DNA from: Dehalococcoidia bacterium
Lineage (GTDB): Bacteria > Chloroflexota > Dehalococcoidia > Dehalococcoidales > DAOWKM01
Direction of reading: 5' to 3'
Assembly: GCA_030643695.1 (NCBI GenBank)
Contig: DAOWKM010000017.1
Coordinates: 1 to 15,756 of the forward strand
DNA length: 15,756 nucleotides
A program made the translations under genes and the position numbers. Below the pieces are notes generated by a model. It saw nothing but the letters and a program-made list of their open reading frames with translations. It was not told where the DNA came from and ran no database searches. Below, piece by piece: positions 6,507-13,391 of the stretch (its first letter is position 1; every line of letters starts with the position of its first letter).

Positions 6507-6806
6507 TTATCTGTTCAGTCTGATCTTATTGTAGCACTCGCTACAATATACCGGTCTACCTTCGCGTGGTTCGAAAGGCACTTCAGTTTCCTTACCACAC
6601 TGGGCGCATATTGCTGTGAACATTCGCCGCTCAGACCTGTAGCCACCACTTCCGTAACGCTCTGTCTTCCTTGCCTGACGGCATGAGGGACAGCGCTTAG
6701 GCTCGTTAGTATAGCCCTTAGAGGCGAAGAATTCTTGTTCCTCAGCACTGAAAGTGAAGGTAGCTCCACAATCGGAACATTGGATCGTCTTGTCTTGAAA
6801 GCCCAT
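6507..6806 (-). CDS. Double zinc-ribbon protein (zf-trcl plus CxxC-x20-CxxC type)
   Basis: The 99-residue protein has two four-cysteine sites. The first uses Cys10/Cys13 and Cys39/Cys42 (QCSDCG, then RCPSC) and resembles the 'probable zinc-ribbon' zf-trcl domain. The second uses Cys67/Cys70 and Cys88/Cys91 (CAQCG, VYCSEC) and resembles the CxxC-x17/20-CxxC proteins common in Chloroflexota and related phyla. A Ser/Arg/Gly linker (residues 45-62) joins them. AGGAGGT lies 6 bases before the ATG. It heads the group with rpsU and the RRM gene and has a perfect-consensus promoter, which suggests strong expression. Location among translation genes hints at a nucleic-acid or ribosome role; the actual function is unknown. 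Confidence 0.85.
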   Translation of the reverse strand: MGFQDKTIQCSDCGATFTFSAEEQEFFASKGYTNEPKRCPSCRQARKTERYGSGGYRSERRMFTAICAQCGKETEVPFEPREGRPVYCSECYNKIRLNR

Positions 6807-6830
6807 TAGATGACCTCCTCTCTTCTAAAT

Positions 6831-6847
6831 AGTTGGTTCGAGTTGGT
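6831..6847 (-). repeat. Tandem ACCAACT boxes in the zinc-ribbon gene leader
   Basis: Minus strand: ACCAACT-cga-ACCAACT, two exact heptamers 10 bases apart. Further copies of the heptamer lie at 6956-6950 (same strand, just upstream of the -35 box) and 6987-6993 (opposite strand). Operator-like, but unproven. Confidence 0.4.
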
Positions 6848-6919
6848 CATCCAGCCCTTGAGGGAATCTAAAGTAACTTAACAAAGTATGTAATAACCTA
6901 AACTGAAACCACCATGGCT

Positions 6920-6948
6920 ATTATACACTAAAGGAAACCCCTTGTCAA
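6920..6948 (-). promoter_or_regulatory. Consensus promoter for the zinc-ribbon/rpsU group
   Basis: Minus strand TTGACA (6948-6943), exactly 17 bases, TATAAT (6925-6920): a perfect match to the sigma-70 consensus. Transcription would start near 6913, leaving a leader of about 107 nt before ATG 6806. Confidence 0.85.
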
Positions 6949-7003
6949 AAGTTGGTGCAGGCTTCTCAGTAAGAAAGATTGCTATGACCAACTATTCAAT
7001 ATT

Positions 7004-7984
7004 TCAGAGGTGCAGTTCTATTATATCGCCATCCTGAAGGATATGGTCTCTCTTTACCATTAAGCCGTCGTGCTTTCCTGAACCCCATACCCGGGCATAC
7101 TTCAGCTTAGCCGCAAAATCTTTGTGAACTGATGCGGCAGCATCCTCTAGCGTGCTTCCCCGCTCAAGGATTATCGGGTCATCAAGGTCTGGCTTTTGAC
7201 CCGGAGTCTTAGTGTATACTCGAATAATATCAAGCATCTCATAGATTTCACGCTTCAATTCTTCCAAGCCAATTCCTTGTTTAGCTGAGATGGCAATGGC
7301 TGGCAATTGCTCCTTATACTTGTTCTTCAGAGCGGTGTAGTTTTCATTAGCACTGTTTAAGTCGAGCTTATTGCCGATAATTAATGTTTTCTTCTGTAAT
7401 AAAATAGTATCTTGCTCTGCTTCAGTCTTCTTTTCCCCCATTCCTATTCTCATGTTTTCCAGTTGGGTGGCAATGGCTTCCATTTGAGCTAATGGGGGGC
7501 TACTTAGGTCAACTACAGCCAGTAAGGCGTCAGCCCGGATGAGCATATAGCGGAGCCAGGGCTCAATAGATTGGGGCATCAGTGGCGGGGTGTCAATTAG
7601 TTGTATTTGTATGTTCTCAAATTCCATCATCCCTGGGGTAGCCGTGTGGGTAGTAAAGGGGTATTCGGCTACTGCTGGAGAGGCATTGGTAATGCTGGCG
7701 ACAAGCTGTGATTTGCCAGCATTGGGCAAGCCAATTACCACTATCTGGGCGGCTCCCTCTTTCTCGATGAGCATTGAGGCTCTCCTAGTCCCTGACTTCT
7801 TCCCTGCTAACTGGCTCAGCTTAGCAATTCTCCCTCTCAGCTCAGCCCGCAGGTGGTCTGTCCCCTTGTGTTTGGGCATAATTGCCAGCATTTCTTCCAG
7901 TGCCGTTATCTTATCTTCGGCACTTTTAGCTGCTCGGAATCTTTTCTCAACCTCAAAGTATTGTGGCGGTAAATTAGCTGGCAT
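7004..7984 (-). CDS. DRG/Obg-like GTPase with C-terminal TGS domain
   Basis: The 326-residue protein has a helical N-terminal part (about 1-75), a GTPase domain and a TGS domain (about 255-326). G1 is GLPNAGKS (85-92), the G2 region is YPFTTHTATPGM (108-119), G4 NKLD (205-208) and G5 SAK (233-235). This is the DRG-type branch of the Obg group, best known from archaea and eukaryotes, where it associates with ribosomes. G3 reads DTPPL (131-135), so the Gly of DxxG is replaced by Pro; this may be normal for the bacterial subgroup or may change hydrolysis. The ATG is 6 bases after the uvrC stop with only a weak AGG upstream, suggesting coupled translation. Role in translation is inference from the family. 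Confidence 0.88.
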   Translation of the reverse strand: MPANLPPQYFEVEKRFRAAKSAEDKITALEEMLAIMPKHKGTDHLRAELRGRIAKLSQLAGKKSGTRRASMLIEKEGAAQIVVIGLPNAGKSQLVASITNASPAVAEYPFTTHTATPGMMEFENIQIQLIDTPPLMPQSIEPWLRYMLIRADALLAVVDLSSPPLAQMEAIATQLENMRIGMGEKKTEAEQDTILLQKKTLIIGNKLDLNSANENYTALKNKYKEQLPAIAISAKQGIGLEELKREIYEMLDIIRVYTKTPGQKPDLDDPIILERGSTLEDAAASVHKDFAAKLKYARVWGSGKHDGLMVKRDHILQDGDIIELHL

Positions 7985-7990
7985 TGCCTA

Positions 7991-9826
7991 TCACAGATAC
8001 TCCTTTATTTTCTGGGCTAGGTCTCGGTTCATGCTCCTGGTGGCGGCTAGTTCCTCAGGGGAAGCCTCCCTGATGGCTTGGACTGAGCCAAATTGCTTGA
8101 GCAGGGCGCGCTTACGCTTAGTGCCAATACCAGGGATAGTATCAAGAGCTGAGGCGAAGGTTTCCCGTTTGTGTATTTTTTGATGGTAACCTATGGCGAA
8201 GCGGTGTGCCTCATCTCTGAGGCGCTGTAAGAGCTGAAGACCCGGGGAACTGCGGGGTAGAGTAATGGGTTGTCTTTTTTGGGGAAGGAAAATCTCCTCG
8301 TTTTCCTTGGCTAAACTGGCTATAGGTATAGAACCGGCTCCAGCTTCATTTATGGCGGCTCGAGCAGCATTAAGCTGTCCCTTGCCACCGTCAATGAGGA
8401 TAAGGTCAGGTAGCACTGCCCAGGTATTTGGGGTTGAGACATCGCTACTTTTGAGGCTAGTCCGCTTGAATCGCCGCCCAAGCACCTCCTGGAGCATAGC
8501 ATAATCATTAGCCCCCGATACTGTTTTGATTCTGAAGCGTCTATAGTGAGACGGCTTTGGTTTTCCCTGCTCAAAGACCACCATGCTGCCTACCGCTGCC
8601 GTTCCTTGTATGTTGGAGATGTCGTAGCCTTCCATTCGGGAAGGGAGATGGGGGAGGTGGAGCTCCTGTTTTATTTCGGCTAGGGCAGCCGTTACTGCTG
8701 TCGGCGTAGCTAGCTGTTTAATTTTAAGCTGTTCTAAACCCTGTCGGGCATTTTCGGCAACAGTTTTCACCAGTTGTTTCTTATTACCCCGGCGGGGCAC
8801 TTGAATTTTAACCTTAGCCCCTCGTTTACCTTGAAGCCAGTTCTCAATAATAGCCCCATCTTCTACCGGATACTGGAGCACCAGTAACGGCGGAATATAG
8901 GGGGTAGAGTTATAAAACTGCTTGATAAAGCTGGTCATAATTTTTTGGGGCTGTTCAGAATAGGTGCCCTGCAATACGAAGCTCTCTCGTCCCATCAGCT
9001 TGTTACTGCGAATGAAGAAAACCTGGACATAGGCTTGGTCTTGAGCCTGAGCGAAGGCGATAACATCCTCTTCGCCTCTTACCCTGGTGGCAATCCTTTG
9101 CCCTTCAATAACCCTGTCCATTGCCTGGATTTGGTCTCTGAGTAAGGCTGCCTTTTCAAAGTTCAAGGCTTCAGCCGCCACCTTCATCTTGCTCTCCAGC
9201 TCTTGGACTACTATTTCCTGTTTTCCTTCAAGGAAAAGGATTACCTGCCTTATTACCTCGGCGTATTCCTCCTTACTCACGGCACCGATGCAAGGTCCGA
9301 GGCAGTGGTGGATATAGTACTCAAGGCAGGGTCGTGAATCGGTGCCAGTAATAGTCCTGGAACAAGAGCGGAAGGGGAAGATTCCTTTCAGCACCTTCAG
9401 GGTTTGGCGCACTGACTTGGCGCTGGCAAAGGGACCAAAGTAACGCCCCCCGTCTTCTTCCAGATGTCGGGTAGTATACACCCTGGGCCAATCTTCATTG
9501 AGAGCTATCTTGAGGTAAGGGAAGGTCTTATCATCCTTGAGTCGGACATTATAGCGAGGCCGGTACCTCTTTATCAGATTTAACTCAAGAATAAGAGCCT
9601 CCTGTTCCGAATTGGTAACAAAGCAGTCAAGGTCATTAACCCTGGCTACCATCCGCTCCAGTTTTGGTGATAGCTTTTGTCCAGCGCCAAAGTATGACCT
9701 TACCCTATTATGGAGGTTAGCTGCTTTGCCCACATATAAGGTATTCCTGTCAGCATCCCTCATCAGGTAAACACCAGGACTAGCCGGTAGTTGCTTTAAT
9801 TGTTCGGCGATAAGATTGTGGGTCAA
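7991..9826 (-). CDS. uvrC: Excinuclease ABC subunit C (TTG start)
   Basis: UvrC makes both incisions in nucleotide excision repair after UvrA/UvrB find a lesion. All parts are present in 611 residues. The GIY-YIG domain opens SPGVYLMRD and TLYVGKAANL. A four-Cys set (155, 167, 175, 179) matches the spacing of the reported Fe-S cluster ligands. The UVR motif lies near 205-240 (LNFEKAALLRDQI). The RNase H-like nuclease shows YDISNIQGT and LILIDGGKGQ. The C-terminus has helix-hairpin-helix repeats (IPGIGTKRKRALLKQFGS). The start is TTG at 9826 with AGGAGG 6 bases upstream; no better start is nearby. It ends with tandem stops (TGA TAG) 6 bases before the GTPase gene. Normal length and no missing residue noticed. 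Confidence 0.97.
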   Translation of the reverse strand: MTHNLIAEQLKQLPASPGVYLMRDADRNTLYVGKAANLHNRVRSYFGAGQKLSPKLERMVARVNDLDCFVTNSEQEALILELNLIKRYRPRYNVRLKDDKTFPYLKIALNEDWPRVYTTRHLEEDGGRYFGPFASAKSVRQTLKVLKGIFPFRSCSRTITGTDSRPCLEYYIHHCLGPCIGAVSKEEYAEVIRQVILFLEGKQEIVVQELESKMKVAAEALNFEKAALLRDQIQAMDRVIEGQRIATRVRGEEDVIAFAQAQDQAYVQVFFIRSNKLMGRESFVLQGTYSEQPQKIMTSFIKQFYNSTPYIPPLLVLQYPVEDGAIIENWLQGKRGAKVKIQVPRRGNKKQLVKTVAENARQGLEQLKIKQLATPTAVTAALAEIKQELHLPHLPSRMEGYDISNIQGTAAVGSMVVFEQGKPKPSHYRRFRIKTVSGANDYAMLQEVLGRRFKRTSLKSSDVSTPNTWAVLPDLILIDGGKGQLNAARAAINEAGAGSIPIASLAKENEEIFLPQKRQPITLPRSSPGLQLLQRLRDEAHRFAIGYHQKIHKRETFASALDTIPGIGTKRKRALLKQFGSVQAIREASPEELAATRSMNRDLAQKIKEYL

Positions 9827-9855
9827 CCCTGTCCTCCTAAAACTACCTTAAATTT

Positions 9856-9884
9856 ATTGTAGCATAGCCGATAGAGTGGGGAAA
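9856..9884 (-). promoter_or_regulatory. Likely uvrC promoter
   Basis: Minus strand TACAAT (9861-9856) preceded by TGC, an extended -10. The -35 at 17 bases is poor (TTTCCC, 9884-9879). Leader of roughly 22 nt. No SOS (LexA) box of a type I know is evident. Confidence 0.5.
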
Positions 9885-9899
9885 GTGTTTTAAATAACC

Positions 9900-9939
9900 T
9901 TGACAGATAGTATGAGATTGATATTTTATATGATATAAT
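9900..9939 (+). promoter_or_regulatory. smpB-ssrA promoter region
   Basis: TGATATAAT, an extended consensus -10 with TATAAT at 9934-9939, lies 15 bases before the smpB GTG. A TTGACA at 9900-9905 is 28 bases from it, too far to pair; with a 16-base spacer it could instead serve TATTTT (9922-9927). Either way the smpB leader is very short. Confidence 0.6.
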
Positions 9940-9954
9940 TTATTTAGAAAAGCT

Positions 9955-10419
9955 GTGGTTATAAAGACAGTAGCGACCAACCGCAAGGCTTATCACAATT
10001 ATCATATACAGGATAGCATAGAAGCTGGTATTGCCCTTACTGGCACCGAGATAAAATCAATCCGCACCGGTAGGGTGAGCTTAGGCGATGCCTATGTTAG
10101 ACCTGAAGCGGGAGAGCTATGGTTGCTGAATGCTTATATTGCTCGCTATGAAGCAGGCAGCTACTTAAGCCATGAGCCAATGCGATCTCGGAAGCTGTTA
10201 CTGCATCGTAAGCAGATTGATAATCTTACCAGTAAAGTGCAGGAAAAGGGCTTTACTCTGGTTCCACTAAGGTTATATACTAAGGATAGTATTGCCAAGG
10301 TTGAAGTAGCGCTGGCTAGGGGTAAAAAGTTATATGACAAGCGGGAATCCATAATCCGCCGTGAGACAGAAAGGGAGACAGGGCGGGCTATAAAAAGACA
10401 GAAGTTCAAAGGGAGGTAG
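9955..10419 (+). CDS. smpB: SsrA-binding protein SmpB (GTG start)
   Basis: SmpB binds the tRNA-like part of tmRNA and delivers it to ribosomes stalled without a stop codon. The 154-residue protein shows VATNRKAYHNYHIQDSIEAG, LTGTEIKSIRTGRVSLGDAY, then VPLRLYTKDSIAKVEVALAR and GKKLYDKRESI, with a basic C-terminal tail ending QKFKGR that in the family enters the mRNA channel. GTG 9955 is the only reasonable start: the frame has TGA at 9931 upstream and the next Met is far inside. There is no Shine-Dalgarno before it and the predicted transcript start is only about 9 bases upstream, so translation may be nearly leaderless. ssrA follows 27 bases after the stop, very likely cotranscribed. Confidence 0.96.
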   Translation: MVIKTVATNRKAYHNYHIQDSIEAGIALTGTEIKSIRTGRVSLGDAYVRPEAGELWLLNAYIARYEAGSYLSHEPMRSRKLLLHRKQIDNLTSKVQEKGFTLVPLRLYTKDSIAKVEVALARGKKLYDKRESIIRRETERETGRAIKRQKFKGR

Positions 10420-10446
10420 TTTATATTTAAGCCGCTGGTAGTAAAT

Positions 10447-10797
10447 GGGGACGCGTGGGTTCGACAGGGGAGGTATGCTACAGGATTGCAAGCTGAGGTG
10501 CCATTAACCTCATTAAACAAGTGGCAAAAAATAACTGGCAACGAACCAGTCTTTGCTTGCTAATTATTAGCGAGCACATCCAACCCGACCTCACCTCAAT
10601 GGGTTGGGATTGGGTGCCGAAAAGTTGAGGTGCCATCGCTCGGATGCCGATAAGGGCGGTGAAAGAATTATCGGCTGGCTTGGCTAAACTCGGTCGGCAG
10701 AGGTTAGCTAGGTGAGATGAAAGAGCTGACTAAACTTGTAGTATATCCTGGGTAGCTTCTCTTGGACGGGGAGTTCGACCCTCCCCCGTCTCCACCA
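10447..10797 (+). ncRNA. ssrA: Transfer-messenger RNA (tmRNA)
   Basis: tmRNA frees stalled ribosomes and tags the incomplete protein. The 5' end GGGGACGCGTGGGTTCGACA is the family's signature and pairs with the 3' end CGTCTCC followed by A and an encoded CCA. The T arm GGACGGGGAGTTCGACCCTC precedes it. The most likely tag reading frame is 10537-10563: GGC AAC GAA CCA GTC TTT GCT TGC TAA, giving GNEPVFAC after the alanine from the charged tmRNA. In its favour are U-A at -5/-4 before GGC, as in E. coli, and the TAA within a helix formed by 10555-10563 and 10567-10575. An alternative frame from GCA 10538 would give ATNQSLLANY. GAGGTGCCATTAACCTC at 10495-10511 could be part of pseudoknot 1. Confidence 0.95.
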
Positions 10798-10802
10798 GAA
10801 AT

Positions 10803-11630
10803 TTATTCTTCAAGGAATTCGGTCACTTCTTTAGCTAGTTTTTTATTTTCATCTTCACTGAGCATAATCCCGCTTTCTAACATTTCTATGAATTTATTAA
10901 TTTCTAGGTTTTGTTCTCTCAGCTGCTTTATCCTCTCATTTTGTCTCTTAATCTCTAAATCAAGTTCTCCAAAATCTATGTCTAATTCAAACCTCTTATC
11001 CAGAAACCAGAGTGTATACTTTATGGCTCTCAGGTCATCAACGGCAGCAAGGTAGAATGGCACTTCCGTCCAGAGGTTTACCCCGGCAATATTTCTCCTT
11101 TTGGCGACCCATAACAGGAGACTGCTTAGAGTGGGTCGTTCACCGGGAGGCGTTTGATAGTTCATATTTGTTTCCAGCCCGTATCTTGCCAGCGTTTGTT
11201 TAAGTTCTGGCTGATTAACCACGGTTGATATCCGGCGAGGAGCAGTATGAGCCATTAAAGAGATAACGCCACCTATAGTGTAAAGTTCAGTGGCTTGGTA
11301 ATAGTGTTGGGCAAAATCAAGAACAGCGTTTAGAAATTTATACTGTTCATACCTGGGTGGGTTACTTTCAAAAATCAGGAGGTTATTCCTTGGGCAAGAA
11401 TAGAATTTGCTTTCTGGGGATTGAATCACATCATCTTCAATTTTAACCCCCCCGAAAGAGAAAAAACCCAGGGGCTTAATTTCACCAACTTCCTCAATTC
11501 CTAACTTCTTATGTAAGTAACCGATAGTCTTAATCCCCAGCTTACCAACATCCTGACTCCACCTTACCACTAAGGATGGGCTCTGAAGATTGGGGGTTTT
11601 ATATATTTTAAACGGCTCTTCACTAATCAA
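10803..11630 (-). CDS. PAC2-family protein, second of a tandem pair (TTG start)
   Basis: This 275-residue protein belongs to the PAC2 family (proteasome-assembly-chaperone-like, COG2047 type). Near its start SPSLVVRWSQDVGKLG aligns with RPDLIVGWPGIGNIG of the gene upstream. The core has TIGGVISLMAHTAPRRIS and a TEVPFYLAAVDDLRAIKYTL segment. The C-terminal 60 residues form a probable coiled coil (RQNERIKQLREQNLEINKF) ending in an acidic helix. It starts at TTG 11630, overlapping the upstream stop by four bases (TTGA), so the two are translationally coupled and may form a heterodimer. Bacterial PAC2 proteins often occur where no classical proteasome exists, and their partners are unknown. It ends 5 bases from the ssrA 3' end. 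Confidence 0.85.
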   Translation of the reverse strand: MISEEPFKIYKTPNLQSPSLVVRWSQDVGKLGIKTIGYLHKKLGIEEVGEIKPLGFFSFGGVKIEDDVIQSPESKFYSCPRNNLLIFESNPPRYEQYKFLNAVLDFAQHYYQATELYTIGGVISLMAHTAPRRISTVVNQPELKQTLARYGLETNMNYQTPPGERPTLSSLLLWVAKRRNIAGVNLWTEVPFYLAAVDDLRAIKYTLWFLDKRFELDIDFGELDLEIKRQNERIKQLREQNLEINKFIEMLESGIMLSEDENKKLAKEVTEFLEE

Positions 11631-12538
11631 TCTTCCTTGCCTCCTTTTTGGAAGAACTTATCAATATCTTTCATAATTCTTTTCTTATCTTCTTCGGTTA
11701 TCGGTCCTGGCTTTTCCTCTTTGGCATAAGTAACATATTTCAGTTGTTCCAGCTTATCCTTCACCTCTGGAGGAATTTTCTCATACAACTGGTTAATTTT
11801 GTCTTCCACCTGTCTAGTTAAATCATCAAGATTCGTTAAGTCAATCCTGATTCCCAACCTATTAGCTAAAACCTCAACTACAGCTCGTGAAGCCTTAGGA
11901 TAGAGCAGGGGGAATCCTTGAAGGTAAGCTGGTATTTCCCCCAGTAAACAAATGCCATCTAGTCCCCTCTTTTTAGCTACTCCCAGCAAAAGCCCATTTA
12001 AACCGGTAATAGTACCTTGGCTAACTCTACCGGTAATATTACTCATCAGGATTGTATTCTCATATCCCTTTACCTCAGGTATTAACTCTTTCCGGTTAGG
12101 CACTGCCCAGACCCTTGGCTTTGCGGTATGGTGTATTAGAGTGACAGCAGCCCCTGAGGTGTAAACTCTTTCGCAGCCAAACTTCAGCGCTACATCCAAA
12201 ACAAGATTAGCCATTTGGTAAGCCTTCTCGCCTTTAGCATAGGCTCCTTCGGCCTCAGTGGGTTGCTCTTCACCAATAAAGAATATCAAATCCTTTTTGC
12301 TGGTTTGGCAGAAGTAAAATTTATTGCTGGGGAACTCCATATCTTTTAATTCACCATCTTTAATTAAGACCCGCTTGGGGTAGAAGAAGTCCCAGGGTTC
12401 TATTTCAGCGAATTCTTCTGCTCTGGCCATTTCCCTTAATGCGTCAACAGCAATTATCCCAATATTTCCAATCCCTGGCCAGCCGACGATTAAATCCGGC
12501 CTCTGCAGCTTTGGCTGTTGATAAAACTTAATACTCAC
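11627..12538 (-). CDS. PAC2-family protein, first of a tandem pair (GTG start)
   Basis: The 303-residue protein shows the PAC2 pattern: RPDLIVGWPGIGNIGIIAVD near the N-terminus, FFIGEEQPTE, the central TSGAAVTLIHHTAKPRVWAV, GLNGLLLGVAKKRGLDGICL and GEIPAYLQGFPLLYPKASRA. A helical, charged C-terminus (from about 235) ends KRIMKDIDKFFQKGGKED; its sister ends in a comparable helix, so the two look like old duplicates. Start is GTG 12538 with GAGGAG about 7 bases upstream. In archaea and eukaryotes PAC2 proteins help assemble proteasome core rings; in this bacterium I see no proteasome genes in the window, so the job is unknown. It is divergent from the J-domain gene across a 160-base spacer holding promoters for both. 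Confidence 0.87.
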   Translation of the reverse strand: MSIKFYQQPKLQRPDLIVGWPGIGNIGIIAVDALREMARAEEFAEIEPWDFFYPKRVLIKDGELKDMEFPSNKFYFCQTSKKDLIFFIGEEQPTEAEGAYAKGEKAYQMANLVLDVALKFGCERVYTSGAAVTLIHHTAKPRVWAVPNRKELIPEVKGYENTILMSNITGRVSQGTITGLNGLLLGVAKKRGLDGICLLGEIPAYLQGFPLLYPKASRAVVEVLANRLGIRIDLTNLDDLTRQVEDKINQLYEKIPPEVKDKLEQLKYVTYAKEEKPGPITEEDKKRIMKDIDKFFQKGGKED

Positions 12539-12575
12539 TTCTCGTCTCCTCAGAAGGCATTACCTTCCTATGCTC

Positions 12576-12604
12576 ATTTTATACTGGCACCACATCTCTT
12601 TCAA
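12576..12604 (-). promoter_or_regulatory. Promoter of the PAC2 pair
   Basis: Minus strand TTGAAA (12604-12599), 17 bases, TAAAAT (12581-12576). TATAAA two bases earlier is an alternative -10. Leader of about 30 nt, including a small GAAGG/CCTTC repeat. Confidence 0.5.
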
Positions 12605-12631
12605 CCGGCTACTTATTGAAACTAAGATGCC

Positions 12632-12660
12632 TTGCTCCTTGCCCTGTTCTCTGCTAGAAT
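12632..12660 (+). promoter_or_regulatory. Promoter of the J-domain gene
   Basis: TTGCTC (12632-12637), 17 bases, TAGAAT (12655-12660) preceded by TGC, an extended -10. Leader of roughly 34 nt to ATG 12701. Confidence 0.55.
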
Positions 12661-12700
12661 TACTCTCTGGACTCCTATAACCATTGAGTTGGTGGAGATT

Positions 12701-13390
12701 ATGACAAAGAAGGACTATTATGAAATCCTCGGCATTGATAGGAATGCCGAGGAAAACACCATTAAGAAAGCATACCGAGACCTGGCAATGAAGTATCATC
12801 CCGACCGTAATCTGGGGAGGGAAAAGGAAGCTAACGAAAAGTTCAAGGAAATAAATGAAGCATATGAGGTTTTGGGCGACCCGAAAAAGAGGAAGCAGTA
12901 TGATATGTTTGGCACGGCGGCTACCGGGGATATCTTTGGTAGTCCTTTTACCAGGTCTGGTTTTGAAGAAGTAATGGGGGATTTTGGTAGAGGGGGGCTG
13001 AGGTTTGATTTTCTCAAAGGCATCTTTGATGGCTTTGAATTCTCTAGTGGACCAGGCAGAATGGAATTCAGAACCCAGAGACCTGGCGGTAGAGTATTTC
13101 ATGGGCATATCCCCCTTGAAGATATGCTGGGTGATATATTCGGAACGGCGACTGAATCGGCTTTTGAGCAGCAACGGAGGGTTAATAATGATATTCATGA
13201 GCAGTTAACCATTTCTGGTGAAAAGGCAGGGCGAGGGGTTAAGATGGAGTATAAACGAAGGGGGAGGAAAATTGAGATAACTATACCCCCAGGGGTTAAA
13301 ACGGGAGAAAAGGTGAGATACAAGGGGGCAAGATTAAAGTTGGATGGTCAACCGGGGGACCTTTATGTTCATGTCACGGTGAAGGATTAG
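12701..13390 (+). CDS. Short class-B J-domain co-chaperone (CbpA-like)
   Basis: J proteins recruit DnaK to clients and stimulate its ATPase. A J domain fills residues 4-68 (KKDYYEILGIDRNAEENTIK) with the essential HPD at 33-35 (KYHPDRN). A Gly/Phe-rich region follows. Then comes one C-terminal substrate-binding-like domain (DIHEQLTISGEKAGRGVKME, later IEITIPPGVKTGEKVRYKG and GDLYVHVTV). There is no Cys-rich zinc finger. At 229 residues it is shorter than CbpA (about 306): the second C-terminal domain and dimerisation helix appear absent. The open frame extends upstream to 12632, but ATG 12701 is chosen since it has GGTGGAG upstream and the family N-terminus; the longer start would overlap the promoter. 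A gene of unknown function begins two bases after its stop codon. Confidence 0.9.
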   Translation: MTKKDYYEILGIDRNAEENTIKKAYRDLAMKYHPDRNLGREKEANEKFKEINEAYEVLGDPKKRKQYDMFGTAATGDIFGSPFTRSGFEEVMGDFGRGGLRFDFLKGIFDGFEFSSGPGRMEFRTQRPGGRVFHGHIPLEDMLGDIFGTATESAFEQQRRVNNDIHEQLTISGEKAGRGVKMEYKRRGRKIEITIPPGVKTGEKVRYKGARLKLDGQPGDLYVHVTVKD

Positions 13391-13391
13391 T

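Noticed and set aside
7590..8183. Plus-strand open frame of 197 codons opposite the GTPase and uvrC genes.
   Set aside because: It is a shadow of two well-identified genes on the other strand, with no recognisable domain or ribosome binding site.
11627..11660. The first PAC2 protein ends DKFFQKGGKED, reminiscent of the QKGGQ/E end of the ubiquitin-like protein Pup.
   Set aside because: Pup ends exactly at GGQ or GGE and is a short disordered protein; here three residues follow and the host is a folded 303-residue protein. The match is too short to mean more than chance.
12632..12700. Longer J-domain protein starting at 12632 with a hydrophobic N-terminus.
   Set aside because: The extension covers the likely promoter, and ATG 12701 matches the family start with a good ribosome binding site.
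12560..13198. Minus-strand open frame of 212 codons opposite the J-domain gene.
   Set aside because: It is antisense to a clear J domain; its translation has no family features.
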